A DNA stretch of 64,000 nucleotides, taken from contig NZ_CP113913.1 of the NCBI RefSeq assembly GCF_029395355.1, forward strand, positions 496,001 through 560,000, given 5' to 3'. The position numbers and the translations under genes were made by a program. The DNA comes from Bifidobacterium sp. ESL0800. Its GTDB lineage: Bacteria > Actinomycetota > Actinomycetes > Actinomycetales > Bifidobacteriaceae. The notes under the pieces are model-generated. The model had not been told where the DNA came from. It ran no database searches and saw only the letters and a program-made list of their open reading frames with translations. The first letter of the stretch is position 1, and the number at the start of each line of letters is the position of its first letter. Positions 36,943-46,589 of this stretch are shown one piece after another.

Positions 36943-38505
36943 ATGGCAAAAGGTCCAGTGCTTGTCGTTGATTTCGGTGCACAATACGCCCAGCTTATCG
37001 CACGGCGCGTGCGCGAGGCGCATGTCTATTCCGAGTTGGTGCCTCATTCCATGCCGGTGGACGAGATGCTGGCCAAGGACCCGAAGGCCATAATCCTCTC
37101 TGGTGGCCCCGCGTCGGTCTACGAGCCGGGCGCGCCCGATATCGACAAGAAGATCTTCGACGCTGGGGTGCCCGTGCTGGGTATCTGCTACGGCTTCCAG
37201 GTCATGGCCAACGAGCTCGGCGGCAAGGTCGACAAGGCGGCGCTCGGCGAATACGGCAAGACCGAAGCGGTGATCGACGATGCCGAAGGCGTGCTGGCCG
37301 GTTCCCCTGCCGAGCAGACCACGTGGATGAGCCACGGCGTCGCCGTCGAGCAGGCACCCGCCGGCTTCGAGGTTTTGGCACATACGCAGGGCGCCCCCGT
37401 GGCCGCGATGCAGGACGAGTCCCGCAAGCTCTATGGCGTGCAGTGGCATCCCGAGGTCAAGCACACCCCGCTGGGCCAAGATCTCTTCTCAACCTTCCTC
37501 CATCGCTGCGCCGGTCTGCCCAGCGATTGGGACGCCGACAACATCATCGACACCCAGGTGAAGAAAATCCGCGAGGAGGTCGGCGACGCCGAGGTCATCT
37601 GTGGGCTTTCGGGCGGTGTGGACTCCGCCGTCGCCGCGACCTTGGTGCACAAGGCCATCGGCGACCAGCTCACCTGCGTGTTCGTCGACCACGGCATGTT
37701 GCGTAAGGGCGAGGCCGAACAGGTCCGCCACGATTTCGTCAAGGCCACGGGTATTCGCCTCATTGAGGTTGACGCTTCTGAGGAGTTCCTGACGGCTTTG
37801 AAGGGTGTCACTGAGCCGGAGCGCAAGCGCAAGATCATCGGCGAGAAGTTCATCCGCACCTTCGAGAAGGCGCAGCGTCAGGTGCTTGAGGAGGCCGGGG
37901 CACGCGGCAAGGAAGTCAAGTTCCTCGTGCAGGGCACGCTCTACCCGGACGTCGTCGAATCCGGCGGCGGCGACGGCACGGCCAATATCAAGTCGCACCA
38001 CAACGTCGGCGGCCTGCCCGACGACGTCAAGTTCAAGCTCATCGAGCCGCTGCGCAGCCTGTTCAAGGACGAGGTGCGCGCCATCGGCACCAAGCTCGGC
38101 CTGCCCGACCAGATCGTCTGGCGCCAGCCGTTCCCGGGCCCGGGCCTGGGCATCCGCATTATCGGCGAGATCACGAAGGAAAGGCTCGATTTGCTGCGCG
38201 AGGCCGATGCCATCGCCCGCGAGGAGATGACCAAGGCCGGCCTCGACCGCGACATCTGGCAATGCCCGGTGGTGCTGCTGGCCAATGTCCACTCCGTGGG
38301 CGTGCAGGGCGACGAGCGCACCTACGGCTCGCCGATCGTGCTGCGGCCGATTTCCTCGGACGACGCGATGACCGCCGACTGGTACCGTCTGCCTTACGAC
38401 GTGCTGGCCACGATCTCCACGCGCATCACCAACGAGTGCCGCGGCATCAACCGCGTGGTGCTCGACTGCACCTCCAAGCCGCCGGCCACCATCGAGTGGG
38501 AGTGA
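36943..38505 (+). CDS. guaA: GMP synthase (glutamine-hydrolysing)
   Basis: GuaA amidates XMP to GMP using glutamine and ATP. The 520-residue protein has the class I amidotransferase domain (about 8-195) with its nucleophile in GICYGFQVM (about Cys 82) and the His/Glu pair in VQWHPEVKH (about 168). The ATP-pyrophosphatase domain starts with the P-loop GLSGGVDSA (about 222-230), and the C-terminal dimerisation domain ends in KPPATIEWE, the usual GuaA terminus. GGGAGAG precedes the ATG. Two hairpins follow the gene. With xpt and the NCS2 permease in this window it completes guanine-nucleotide supply by synthesis and salvage. Confidence 0.98.
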   Translation: MAKGPVLVVDFGAQYAQLIARRVREAHVYSELVPHSMPVDEMLAKDPKAIILSGGPASVYEPGAPDIDKKIFDAGVPVLGICYGFQVMANELGGKVDKAALGEYGKTEAVIDDAEGVLAGSPAEQTTWMSHGVAVEQAPAGFEVLAHTQGAPVAAMQDESRKLYGVQWHPEVKHTPLGQDLFSTFLHRCAGLPSDWDADNIIDTQVKKIREEVGDAEVICGLSGGVDSAVAATLVHKAIGDQLTCVFVDHGMLRKGEAEQVRHDFVKATGIRLIEVDASEEFLTALKGVTEPERKRKIIGEKFIRTFEKAQRQVLEEAGARGKEVKFLVQGTLYPDVVESGGGDGTANIKSHHNVGGLPDDVKFKLIEPLRSLFKDEVRAIGTKLGLPDQIVWRQPFPGPGLGIRIIGEITKERLDLLREADAIAREEMTKAGLDRDIWQCPVVLLANVHSVGVQGDERTYGSPIVLRPISSDDAMTADWYRLPYDVLATISTRITNECRGINRVVLDCTSKPPATIEWE

Positions 38506-38565
38506 GCGTCAGCGGTCGTCGTTCACCCTGTTCGTATGGTGAACGGCAATCGTACTAGGGCTTAG

Positions 38566-38610
38566 AACGCTACTAAACCGGCCTCTGCGTTGGGTTTAGT
38601 AGCGTTTTTG
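38566..38610 (+). terminator. Terminator after guaA
   Basis: AACGCTACTAAACC (38566-38579) pairs perfectly with GGTTTAGTAGCGTT (38593-38606), then TTTTG. A smaller hairpin, GTTCACC/GGTGAAC (38521-38544), lies just before it. Confidence 0.9.
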
Positions 38611-38647
38611 CTGCCCAATTGGCATGGAACTAAGATTGTTCTCAATT

Positions 38648-38800
38648 TAGTGACATATAGAGTTGTCTAGTGGGCATAAATGGAGAATAGTCTTGAGCTG
38701 ATGACGTTTAGCATCGGCTAGTGTCTATAAATTGGGAATATTCTCGAATCAGTGACAGTTATCGTCGCCTTGTGTATATAAATGGCGAATAGTCTCGGAT
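38648..38800. repeat. Three tandem imperfect 51-bp repeats
   Basis: Units start at 38648, 38699 and 38750 and abut exactly with a 51-base period. Shared positions include TGAC near the start, a TATAAAT-like block and GAATAGTCTCG near the end. By eye, units two and three match at about 37 of 51 bases and units one and three at about 35 of 51. A decayed fourth unit may precede the first. The rest of the 560-base gap between guaA and the GNAT gene (38506-39065) holds the guaA terminator and no supported gene. Confidence 0.8.
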
Positions 38801-39065
38801 TGACGGGATGGCCGGAGAAGCTTTCTATGGATAGAATCAGCCTCTCATATGCTATATGTTGTGCTGTCTCTGCGATTCTTCCGTTGCTGATATATTGCTG
38901 TACAAAACTGATGGTAGCCAGCGATTTTTATTATGAGATGTTGAATCCGCCATTGCGCGTATAGAGTGAGGAAATGTCTGTTTCCTGTAGAGTTCTTCGC
39001 CCAATCGCCGGCGGCAAGGTGATGACTGGTTTAAACCAACCGCGTTCTTGAAAGGAAGGAATAAC

Positions 39066-39545
39066 ATGGACGACGAACTGAAATTCAGATATGCTGGGCG
39101 CGAAGACGTCGCGTTGATTCTGAAATTCATCAAGGAACTTGCCGATTACGAGAAAATGCTGGACGAGGTCGTCGCCGATGAGGAAACGCTCGAGGAGTGG
39201 ATTTTCGACAAGCAGAAGGCGGAGGTCATTTTCGCCTGTCTCGGCGACAAGGAGATCGGATTCGCACTGTTCTTCCATAATTTCTCGACGTTTTTGGGCA
39301 GAGCAGGCCTGTATCTGGAGGATTTGTATGTTTCGCCGGAATACAGGGGACACGGCTATGGTAAAGCGATATTGAAAGAGCTGGCCAGAATTGCCGTCGA
39401 GCGCAAATGCGGCCGTTTGGAATGGTGGTGCCTGGACTGGAACAAGCCAAGTATCGATTTCTACCTGTCGTTGGGTGCCGAACAGATGTCCGATTGGACG
39501 ACATACAGGATTGCCGGCGACACGTTGAAAGATCTTGCGCAATAG
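39066..39545 (+). CDS. GNAT-family N-acetyltransferase
   Basis: A 159-residue GNAT enzyme that transfers acetyl from acetyl-CoA to an amine. The core motif A is LYVSPEYRGHGYGKAILKEL (about 91-110), with the acetyl-CoA loop RGHGYG. The N-terminal ELADYEKMLDEVVADEETLEEWIF and the C-terminal RLEWWCLDWNKPSIDFYLSLGAE resemble the diamine/thialysine acetyltransferase (SAT) branch, so a polyamine-like substrate is possible but not proven. AAGGAAGGA precedes the ATG at 39066, which decides this start over an upstream in-frame ATG at 39048. Confidence 0.92.
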   Translation: MDDELKFRYAGREDVALILKFIKELADYEKMLDEVVADEETLEEWIFDKQKAEVIFACLGDKEIGFALFFHNFSTFLGRAGLYLEDLYVSPEYRGHGYGKAILKELARIAVERKCGRLEWWCLDWNKPSIDFYLSLGAEQMSDWTTYRIAGDTLKDLAQ

Positions 39546-39681
39546 ACATGTGTGAACCCTGTCGGAGCCTGAGAGAAAGTCTGTCGGCAGGTCGGTTACG
39601 GTTGAGCATTGAGGATTGTGGTTTTGCGGCCCGAATCGGGTGAGTTGACGCCTGTTCCTAATTGAATAAATGTCAAAGTGG

Positions 39682-39732
39682 CAACACGATAATGGTTTGT
39701 TCGCCTGTTAAGGCGAGAGACGATGCGTGTTG
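39682..39732 (+). promoter_or_regulatory. Nested hairpin in the leader of the MFS gene
   Basis: CAACACG (39682-39688) pairs with CGTGTTG (39726-39732), enclosing TCGCC (39701-39705) and GGCGA (39712-39716). It ends 34 bases before the GTG start and its AGGAGG site. It could be a terminator of the preceding gene or a 5'-leader structure; no known riboswitch was recognised. Confidence 0.4.
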
Positions 39733-39766
39733 CCGAATATCAACAAGTGGTTTAGGAGGATGAATA

Positions 39767-40981
39767 GTGAGCAAGCATATGAGCAGAGGCGCATGGCTGG
39801 TGGTTTTGGGATTGATACTGGCCGGTGCGAATCTGCGTATGCCAATCACTATGATGCCGCCGCTGCTGAATGATCTGAAGGCCGAAATCGGCTTGCCGAC
39901 TTCACTGGCGGGGTTGCTGACCACCATCCCGTTGTTGGGATTCGCACTCGCCTCGCCGATGATGGGCAAGTTCGGTGCTAAACACGGCAGCGACAAAGTG
40001 CTGGTCGTCTCGTTGATCATTCTGAGTGTCGGCAGCTACCTGCGTGTCATTCCTTCGTCATGGGCGCTGATGGTCGGAACCGCCATTCTCGGCATTGGTA
40101 TCGCTGGCGGCAACGTGCTGCTGCCAGCCGTCATCAAGGATCGTTTCCCAAATAACATCGCGGGCATGACCACCCTTTACACCATGGCGCAGGTCATCGT
40201 CGCGTCGCTCGGCACTGCCGCGTCTGGCGTCGTCGCCTCAAAGATTGGTATCCAGTCAAGCATGGCGATGTTTGCGCTGGTGGGCCCCGTCGCGCTGATT
40301 GTGTGGATATTCATTGCCGTGCTCAACCAACGTCGTTCCGGCTCATCGCACATTGCCGTTGACACTCCCGTCGACCGACCAATGGTCGACAGGACGCCGT
40401 GGCGCTCGCCGCTGGCATGGTTGATTTTGGCCTACTTCGGCTTGCAATCCATGCTGTATTATTCCCTGCTTACCTGGTTGCCTTCGATGTGGCAGGAGGC
40501 AGGTTTCAGCTCTGTGGTGGCGGGAAATCTCGCCACGCTCTTCCAGCTGACTGGCATGCCGCTGACACTGACGGTGCCGATGATTGCCGAGCGCAAACAT
40601 GGGCTGGCCATCATCAACGGCATCGTCGGCGGGGGATTCGCCCTTGGAGTATTGGGCATTCTCGTGCCGGGTGCGAACCTGCCGCTCAATGTGGTGGCCG
40701 CTGCCCTGATGGGTATGGCGTCGGCAGCGGCGTTCAGCATCTGCGTGATCTTCTTCCAGAAGCGCACCTCGAACGCGGCAGACACCGCGCGTCTGTCCGG
40801 CATGGCTCAGTCCGGAGGCTATCTGCTGGCGGCGGTCGGCCCGGTGGCGCTCGGCGCGCTCAATGGTCTCCTGCATACTTGGACACCTATCATCGTGCTG
40901 GTCCTCGTCGTCATCGCCCTGATGTACCTTTCCGGCCTCGTCGTCATCCGTCACCGTGATATCTATGAAGGGCTACACTGA
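39767..40981 (+). CDS. MFS transporter, CynX/NimT-like
   Basis: A 404-residue major facilitator with twelve predicted membrane spans. The N terminus LVVLGLILAGANLRMPITMMPPLLNDLKAEIGL (about 11-43) is the pattern of the CynX/NimT branch, where N-L-R in the first span is conserved. GKFGAKHGSDK (about 67-77) is the MFS loop 2-3 motif. The branch includes putative cyanate or drug/nitroimidazole transporters; substrate here is unknown. The start is GTG at 39767 because AGGAGG lies at 39754-39759. The aldo-keto reductase gene follows 38 bases later and may share its transcript. Confidence 0.9.
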   Translation: MSKHMSRGAWLVVLGLILAGANLRMPITMMPPLLNDLKAEIGLPTSLAGLLTTIPLLGFALASPMMGKFGAKHGSDKVLVVSLIILSVGSYLRVIPSSWALMVGTAILGIGIAGGNVLLPAVIKDRFPNNIAGMTTLYTMAQVIVASLGTAASGVVASKIGIQSSMAMFALVGPVALIVWIFIAVLNQRRSGSSHIAVDTPVDRPMVDRTPWRSPLAWLILAYFGLQSMLYYSLLTWLPSMWQEAGFSSVVAGNLATLFQLTGMPLTLTVPMIAERKHGLAIINGIVGGGFALGVLGILVPGANLPLNVVAAALMGMASAAAFSICVIFFQKRTSNAADTARLSGMAQSGGYLLAAVGPVALGALNGLLHTWTPIIVLVLVVIALMYLSGLVVIRHRDIYEGLH

Positions 40982-41019
40982 GCAGCAGTGGTTCCACCAT
41001 TACCTGAAAGGCAGAAACG

Positions 41020-41868
41020 ATGACGATTCTTACTGATACTTATACGCTGAACAACGGGGTGAAGATTCCGAAGATTGGGTTCGGCACCTGGCAGATTCCC
41101 GATGGGGAAGTGGCTTATGATTCGGTGCGGATGGCGCTGGACGCCGGGTATCGCCATATCGACACCGCCTACGTCTATGGCAACGAACGCAGCGTCGGAC
41201 GTGCGATCCGCGAGTCGGGAGTGGCGCGCGACGAGATTTTCGTGACCTCGAAGCTTCCGGCCGAGGTCAAGACGGCGGACGGGGTGCTGCCGCATTTCGA
41301 AGAGACGATGGAGAACCTCGGGCTTGATACCCTCGATCTCTATCTCATCCACGCGCCCTGGCCGTGGAGCCACGCGGGGCACATGCGCATGGACAAGGAA
41401 AACCTCGCCGTGTGGGGCGAAATGGAGAAGATCTACCAGTCCGGCCGCGTGCGTGCCATCGGGGTGTCGAATTTCGATGACCACGATTTGAAGAACATTC
41501 TCGACCATGCCGAGGTGACGCCTGCGGTCAATCAGATTCAGTATTACGTAGGTGCCACTGAGCCGCGCAACAGGACATTTGCCCAGTCGCACGGCCTGCT
41601 GATCGAGGCCTATTCGCCGTTGGCCACCGGTGGGCTGCTCGGTTCGCCGGAACTCAAGGCGATGGCCGAAAAGTACGGGGTCTCAACCGCCCAGCTGGCG
41701 ATTCGCTTCTGCCTGCAGAACGGTGTGCTGCCGCTTCCGAAAGCCACGCATCGTGAACATATCGAAAACAACGCCGATGTCGATTTCACCATCAGCGACG
41801 CGGATATGGACACGCTTAACGTCTTTACCGATCCGAATCCGGACAACCACAATCCCAGCCAGCGGTGA
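41020..41868 (+). CDS. Aldo/keto reductase (2,5-diketo-D-gluconate reductase type)
   Basis: A 282-residue NADPH-dependent TIM-barrel reductase. The first strand KIPKIGFGTWQI (about 13-24), the catalytic tetrad D-Y-K-H in YRHIDTAYVYGNE (about 46-58), TSKLPAEV (about 79) and LYLIHAPWPW (about 110-119), and the C-terminal cofactor region LPLPKATHREHIENNADV (about 235-252) are all present. Such enzymes reduce sugar aldehydes, ketones and methylglyoxal; the natural substrate is not evident. AAAGGCAG lies before the ATG. It ends at a strong terminator. Confidence 0.93.
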   Translation: MTILTDTYTLNNGVKIPKIGFGTWQIPDGEVAYDSVRMALDAGYRHIDTAYVYGNERSVGRAIRESGVARDEIFVTSKLPAEVKTADGVLPHFEETMENLGLDTLDLYLIHAPWPWSHAGHMRMDKENLAVWGEMEKIYQSGRVRAIGVSNFDDHDLKNILDHAEVTPAVNQIQYYVGATEPRNRTFAQSHGLLIEAYSPLATGGLLGSPELKAMAEKYGVSTAQLAIRFCLQNGVLPLPKATHREHIENNADVDFTISDADMDTLNVFTDPNPDNHNPSQR

Positions 41869-41892
41869 GAATCAGCCTCAAGATATTATCCC

Positions 41893-41942
41893 GCAGAAGT
41901 CGCCATCCCGAACGTTGTTGCGGGATGGCGACTTCTGCTTTA
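41893..41942. terminator. Bidirectional terminator after the aldo/keto reductase
   Basis: GCAGAAGTCGCCATCCCG (41893-41910) has an exact reverse complement at 41921-41938, a 10-base loop and a TTTA tail. It lies between convergent genes. Confidence 0.9.
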
Positions 41943-41984
41943 GCATCATGATTCCTGAATTTTTCTAAAAACCGAATAGGATTT

Positions 41985-42329
41985 TTACGGTTGTATGGTG
42001 CTGAGTAATTCGATGATTTCTTCATGACGCTCTGAAACATTCATCTCGGTGGTTTGAAACAGTTCAAGAATCTGTCGTGCGGTGTCGAGTGTTTCCTTAT
42101 CGCGTTCGCCGGCATCGGTCAGTGACGAGAGGTTGAGGAAAGACTCGAGTGAGTGAGAATTTTGGTCTTTCAAAGCGCGTTCGATGATGCCACGCAGCAT
42201 GATCTTGAGATTGCGTGAATTTTTGCGGTCGTTTCGACGACGTTCCAAATACGGTAGGAACAGCGCCACTAATACCGCTGCGGTCTCTGCTACTGCCGTG
42301 GCCCATTCTGCCAATGATCCAATCTCCAT
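41985..42329 (-). CDS. Small single-span membrane protein, unknown
   Basis: A 114-residue protein with one N-terminal hydrophobic segment (about 8-26, WATAVAETAAVLVALFLPYL), then a strongly basic stop-transfer ERRRNDRKNSRNLK and a cytoplasmic mostly helical domain rich in Glu, Ser and Thr. AAGGAG precedes the ATG at 42329; longer upstream frames lack such a site. Homology was not recognised. Size and topology recall small accessory or stress-associated proteins, but no function is proposed. Confidence 0.72.
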   Translation of the reverse strand: MEIGSLAEWATAVAETAAVLVALFLPYLERRRNDRKNSRNLKIMLRGIIERALKDQNSHSLESFLNLSSLTDAGERDKETLDTARQILELFQTTEMNVSERHEEIIELLSTIQP

Positions 42330-42585
42330 ATACTCTCCTTGGCGAAGCGTTGAAAGTGCAAAACCATACTGTACACCGTTCTCTGCAACGGGTGAATGCC
42401 GGCGATAGCGATCTGCGCTGCAGTCGGATTTGCGGATCTTACTGCAGAGCAATGGGAGCAATCGTTCATGTCTGTTGGACAAGTTGGTGTCTTGAAATCG
42501 AAACGTTTGCCTGTGATAATTGGTGAACGAGTGAAGTGGTTTAATAGAAGAATATGCATATTGTCATCTTTTGAAAGGGAATATC

Positions 42586-43758
42586 ATGAACGAGCAAGAA
42601 GCCATGGACCTGCTGCGCAAGTTCGTAGGACTACGTACCGAAAACGGCAACGAAAAGGTCGTAGCGGATGAAATCAAGGCGATTTTCGATAAAGCCGGCG
42701 TGCCCTGCAAGGTTCTGCCGCTTGAAGAGGACCCGACACGTGCCGACCTCGTCGCCGAACTCGGGCATGGCGAGCCGATTCTCGGGCTGACCGGGCATAT
42801 GGACACCGTCTCGGCCCAGCAGGAAGGCTGGAAGACCGATCCGTTCAAGCTCACCGAAGACGGCGATCTGGTCTACGGCCGCGGCGTGACCGATATGAAG
42901 GCCGGCCTTGCCGCCATGGTCATCGCCATGCTCAATCTCAAAAAGCATGAGGAGCAGATGCGCGGCACCGTGCGTTTCCTGGTCACGGCCGGTGAAGAGG
43001 TCGGCATGCCCGGTGCCGCTGCACTCGAAAAGCAGGGTTACATGAAAGGCGTCGAGGCGTTGCTCGTCGGCGAGCCTTCCGGCTACAACATCGTCTACGC
43101 CACCAAGGGCGAGCTGAACCTGAACATCGCGATGAAGGGGAAGGCTGCGCACAGTTCCACTCCGGCCGCGGGCATCAACGCAGTGGAGAATCTGATCGAA
43201 TTCCTCGATACCATTTCCAAGCGCATCAAGGCCGCAGCGGCCGGAAAGAGCAACCCGGACCTCGGCGATACCGTCTTTAATATTGACGTCATCCGTGGCG
43301 GCCAGCAGGTCAATGCGATTCCTGAGTCCGCCAGTGCCGAAATCAACATGCGTATCATCCCTGAGTTCAGCAACAAAGAGATTCTCGCTGTTTTGGACGA
43401 TGAGGTGGCGAAGTTCAACGACAGTCACAAGGCCACCGTCTCCTACGAGGTCGGTATGGATATCGTCCCCGCGATCGGCCCGAAGGACGCCAAGCTCGCC
43501 AAAATCGTCAAGTCGGTGGGGGAGCGCCATTTGAAGGAACAGGGCAAGCCCGGCGAGATCCCGATGTTCGGCGTATCCGGCGGCACCGACGGCAGTGTGC
43601 TCCTGCTCGACAGCCCGAAGGACACCGCCTACGTGATGTTCGGTCCGGGCAACGATACGATGCACTGCGTCAACGAAAGCCTGCCCAAGGCGATGTACTT
43701 CGATTTCATCGGCATCTATGACGACATCATCAACGAGTACATGGGCATTAGCAAGTAG
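42586..43758 (+). CDS. M20-family peptidase/deacylase (ArgE/DapE-like)
   Basis: A 390-residue zinc amidohydrolase of the ArgE/DapE/CPG2 group. Metal site one is LGLTGHMDTVSA (about 71-82), the bridging Asp is in YGRGVTDMKAGLAAMV (about 98-113), the catalytic Glu pair in VTAGEEVGMPGA (about 133-144), and further ligands in VGEPSGYN (about 161) and GPGNDTMHCVNE (about 358). The dimerisation domain carries KGKAAHSSTPAAGINAVE (about 188-205). Succinyl-diaminopimelate, acetyl-ornithine or peptides are possible substrates; the sequence cannot separate them. The ATG at 42586 follows AAAGGGA and is preferred over 42571. Confidence 0.9.
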   Translation: MNEQEAMDLLRKFVGLRTENGNEKVVADEIKAIFDKAGVPCKVLPLEEDPTRADLVAELGHGEPILGLTGHMDTVSAQQEGWKTDPFKLTEDGDLVYGRGVTDMKAGLAAMVIAMLNLKKHEEQMRGTVRFLVTAGEEVGMPGAAALEKQGYMKGVEALLVGEPSGYNIVYATKGELNLNIAMKGKAAHSSTPAAGINAVENLIEFLDTISKRIKAAAAGKSNPDLGDTVFNIDVIRGGQQVNAIPESASAEINMRIIPEFSNKEILAVLDDEVAKFNDSHKATVSYEVGMDIVPAIGPKDAKLAKIVKSVGERHLKEQGKPGEIPMFGVSGGTDGSVLLLDSPKDTAYVMFGPGNDTMHCVNESLPKAMYFDFIGIYDDIINEYMGISK

Positions 43759-43832
43759 TCGATTGCGTTTGATGCTGGTAAACGGACTCAGATAAACGGT
43801 TGCGGTGCGTTTCCCGGCATCGGAATGTGATA

Positions 43833-43881
43833 GTGCTGGTAAACGTACTGTAATAAGAGATTAAAGTACGTTTACCAGCAC
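43833..43881. terminator. Hairpin between the M20 and NCS2 permease genes
   Basis: GTGCTGGTAAACGTACT (43833-43849) pairs perfectly with AGTACGTTTACCAGCAC (43865-43881). The genes are convergent, so it likely ends both transcripts, although T runs are weak. TGCTGGTAAACG also occurs separately at 43773-43784. Confidence 0.65.
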
Positions 43882-43920
43882 GAAATTGCGATGTTTTGGG
43901 CGAAGGAGCCTGTTTTAGCT

Positions 43921-45486
43921 TCAGTCTTTAGTTTCTGCGGTATTGTTTTCTCCGGAACCGTTATGTGTGTTGACCAGGAAATGCGACTCGTTGGGAAGTA
44001 CAGCGTTCAAGATGATGGCGACCACGAACGAAACGGCGATGCAGTTGGTGGCGAAGATCGACTGGAAGAGCTGCGGGAACTGGGCGAAGATGCCGCCGAC
44101 CTGCGTGAAACCGATGCCGATGGTCAGGGAGAGCGCCGCGATGGTGGTGTTGCGCTGGCTGAAGCCTGCCTCGGCGATCATCTGGAAACCGGAGAGGATG
44201 ATGTTGCCGAACATCATGATGGTGCATCCGCCGAGCACGGCCTGCGGCATCGAGTTGAACACCTGGGCCACGGCCGGCACGAAGCTGGCCAGGATGAGGA
44301 TGAAGCCGCCGGAGAGGATGACCTTGCGGTTGACGACCTTAGTGACGGCCACCAACCCGATGTTCTGGGCGAACGAGGTCAGCGGCAGGCAGCCGAAGAG
44401 CCCGGAGACGGTGGAGATCAGGCCGTCGCCGGCGATGGCCCCGCTGGTCTCGCGGTCGGTGGGCAAGCGGTTCAGGCCCACCTTGGAGAGCGCCGCGGTG
44501 TCGCCGAGCACCTCGACCGAGGAGACCACGTAGAGCAGGGCGAACGAGATGATGGAGCCGGCGTCGAAGGTCGGCTTGAACGGCATGAAGCGCGGCAGGC
44601 TCACCACCTGCAGGCCTGTGAATCCGGAGAAGTCGACCTTGCCCATGAAGATTGCGACCACATAGCCGACCACCAGGCCGAAGAGCACCGAAAGCTGCTT
44701 GGCGGTGCCTTTCATCAGCAGTTGGAAGGCGAGGCATGCGACCAGCGAGATCAGGCCCAGCGTGAGGTTCTGCCAGCTGCCGAAGTCCTTGGCTCCCGAG
44801 CCGCCGCCGAATGAGGAGGCGCCGGTGGAGAGCAGCGAGAAGCCGATGGAGGTCACGACGATGGCCGAGACGATCGGCGGCACATATTTCTTCCAGAAGG
44901 TCGCGGTCAGGCCGAGCACCAGCTCGATAAGCCCGCCGACGATGATGGCGCCGACCAGGGCGCCGTAGCCCTGCTTGCCGACGATGGCGGTCGCGGCGGC
45001 GACGTAGGTAAACGAGATGCCGGTGACCATCGGCAGGCGGCTGCCGACCCGCCAGATCGGGTAGAGCTGCAGGCAGGTGCCGAGGCCGGCGACCAGCAGA
45101 CCGTTCTGGATGATCATCGCCGATTGCGCGGGGCTCAGATGCGCGGCGGCGGTCACCAGGAAGATCGGGGCGAGGTTGGCCACGAACATCGCCATGACGT
45201 GCTGCAGGCCGAAGGGGACGCCGCGCCAGAAGGAGATCTGCCCGTTGAGGCTGGTCAGGGCTTCTTCGGTGCTGGGTTTAGGCTGCTTCGATCCGTTCGC
45301 GGCGGAATCGTCGTCGTTTCGTTTGCGCCACGGCAGGTGGGAGGCAAGTCCTGAGACATTATTATCGGCTGCCGCCTGCTTGGTTGGTGAAGTCACAGTC
45401 GATTTATCATCAGACTTGTTTTCATTATTGGGGATGATGTTTGCTGGTTCGGCCTCTTCGTGGGTGCCGTGCTGATCAGTGCTCAA
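43921..45486 (-). CDS. NCS2-family xanthine/uracil-type nucleobase permease
   Basis: A 521-residue proton-coupled nucleobase importer. A disordered, charged N terminus (1-80) is followed by about 14 membrane segments. Family landmarks are FGLQHVMAMFVANLAPIFLV (about 92-111), the NCS2 signature around SSVEVLGDTAALSKVG (about 315-330) with its substrate-binding glutamate, and LPLTSFAQNIGLVAVTKV (about 367-384) with the QNIG motif. Its position downstream of xpt on the same strand argues for xanthine or another purine rather than uracil. A terminator-like hairpin lies between the two, so co-transcription is not certain. Confidence 0.9.
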   Translation of the reverse strand: MSTDQHGTHEEAEPANIIPNNENKSDDKSTVTSPTKQAAADNNVSGLASHLPWRKRNDDDSAANGSKQPKPSTEEALTSLNGQISFWRGVPFGLQHVMAMFVANLAPIFLVTAAAHLSPAQSAMIIQNGLLVAGLGTCLQLYPIWRVGSRLPMVTGISFTYVAAATAIVGKQGYGALVGAIIVGGLIELVLGLTATFWKKYVPPIVSAIVVTSIGFSLLSTGASSFGGGSGAKDFGSWQNLTLGLISLVACLAFQLLMKGTAKQLSVLFGLVVGYVVAIFMGKVDFSGFTGLQVVSLPRFMPFKPTFDAGSIISFALLYVVSSVEVLGDTAALSKVGLNRLPTDRETSGAIAGDGLISTVSGLFGCLPLTSFAQNIGLVAVTKVVNRKVILSGGFILILASFVPAVAQVFNSMPQAVLGGCTIMMFGNIILSGFQMIAEAGFSQRNTTIAALSLTIGIGFTQVGGIFAQFPQLFQSIFATNCIAVSFVVAIILNAVLPNESHFLVNTHNGSGENNTAETKD

Positions 45487-45798
45487 AGGGTCTCTTTTCT
45501 TGATGAAATTGAGATAGTGCTGATAGCTGAAAGCATACGCTCGTCAGTGGGCAGAACGGGTTCAGGGCGTTTCTTTGAGAACAATGCGGTCTGTTTGGTG
45601 CCAAAGATTCATCTTTGATGATAGTTTACGGTGCTGTTGGCGATGACCATATTGAATTTTGCAAGGTGCCGGTGATGAACGCTGACCAATAGGCATGCGT
45701 CCAACGGACAACACGAAACAGACAACAAAAAGCGGCCGTCGGGAATCATGTCTCCCGTGCAGGCCGCAGTACGTTCAAATAATTGAAGTCAGCAGGAA
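45487..45798 (-). terminator. xpt terminator and permease upstream region
   Basis: On the minus strand GCGGCC...GGCCGC (45732-45737 with 45762-45767), with an inner CGGGA/TCCCG pair, is followed by TTTTTGTTGTCTG, a good terminator 30-70 bases after xpt. The remaining 240 bases before the permease start show no riboswitch-like structure that I can recognise. Confidence 0.7.
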
Positions 45799-46377
45799 CT
45801 ATGCGAATTCGATGGTTCCGTTTTCGCCGTCCATCGACTTGACGATGGCCAGCGATGCTACCTCATAACCGGCTTCACGCAGTTCCTTGCCGCCGCGCTG
45901 GAAGCCTTTTTCGATGGCGATGCCGATTCCTTCGATCTTGACGCCGGCCTCGTTGCAGATATCGATAAGACCGTGCATGGCCTTGCCGTTGGCGAGGAAA
46001 TCGTCGATGAGCAAAACGTGCTCGCCGGGGTTCAGGAAGCGTTTCGAGACGATGACCGGGAATTCCTTCTGTTTGGTATAGGAATAGACTTTTGCCGTAT
46101 ATTGGTCGCCGTCCAAGTTGATGGATTGGGTCTTTTTGGCGAACACGACAGGAACGTTGCCGAAATGCTGGGCTGCGATGCAGGCGATGCCGATGCCGCT
46201 GGCCTCGATTGTCAGGATCTTGTCGATTTTCTTGCCGGCGAAGATGCGCGCCCATTCGTCCCCCATGTGGTTGAACAGCGTCACGTCGCACTGGTGGTTC
46301 AAGAAGGCGTCGACCTTGAGCACTTCGCCCGGTTTCACGGTTCCGTCCCGGCGAATCCTGTCTTCAAGTTCCTTCAT
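45799..46377 (-). CDS. xpt: Xanthine phosphoribosyltransferase
   Basis: Xpt makes XMP from xanthine and PRPP for purine salvage. The 192-residue product begins [14 protein letters not shown] and has the family's [12 protein letters not shown] (about 20-31), [16 protein letters not shown] (about 59-74), the Xpt-specific [25 protein letters not shown] (about 79-103) and the PRPP loop [20 protein letters not shown] (about 122-141). The ATG at 46377 with AGAGGA upstream fits family length; a longer frame would add 16 unlikely residues. XMP is the substrate of GuaA, also in this window. Confidence 0.96.
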   Translation of the reverse strand: MKELEDRIRRDGTVKPGEVLKVDAFLNHQCDVTLFNHMGDEWARIFAGKKIDKILTIEASGIGIACIAAQHFGNVPVVFAKKTQSINLDGDQYTAKVYSYTKQKEFPVIVSKRFLNPGEHVLLIDDFLANGKAMHGLIDICNEAGVKIEGIGIAIEKGFQRGGKELREAGYEVASLAIVKSMDGENGTIEFA

Positions 46378-46589
46378 GTTTTCCTCTCGTTTCCGTCGGT
46401 AGATTTTGGCGATGCCCGACGCCACGCATACATATATGGTCTACGAGCATAATCAGTGGAGGTGACGTTGATAAACGGCATCTAGCATCCGTCATCGATT
46501 TGACTTATATGTTGCGTGATATGACCGTTCCGCCTCGTGCCGCGGGCCGATGAGACGATGACAACTGGATGTGATAGAAATGAAGTCCT

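Noticed and set aside
38648-38800. CRISPR array
   Set aside because: The 51-bp units abut without spacers and diverge along their whole length. No array or cas gene was seen anywhere in the window.
38782-38964. A 60-codon frame with a hydrophobic middle starting inside the third 51-bp repeat
   Set aside because: No Shine-Dalgarno, no recognisable relatives, and the start codon is part of the repeat unit. A small membrane peptide cannot be excluded but is not supported.
43771-43881. Repeated TGCTGGTAAACG units as an operator cluster
   Set aside because: Two of the three copies are the arms of the hairpin between convergent genes, which is adequately explained as a terminator.
45487-46500. 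Purine riboswitch ahead of xpt or the NCS2 permease
   Set aside because: The conserved loop and junction bases of the purine aptamer were not found in either upstream region; only a terminator hairpin was seen.
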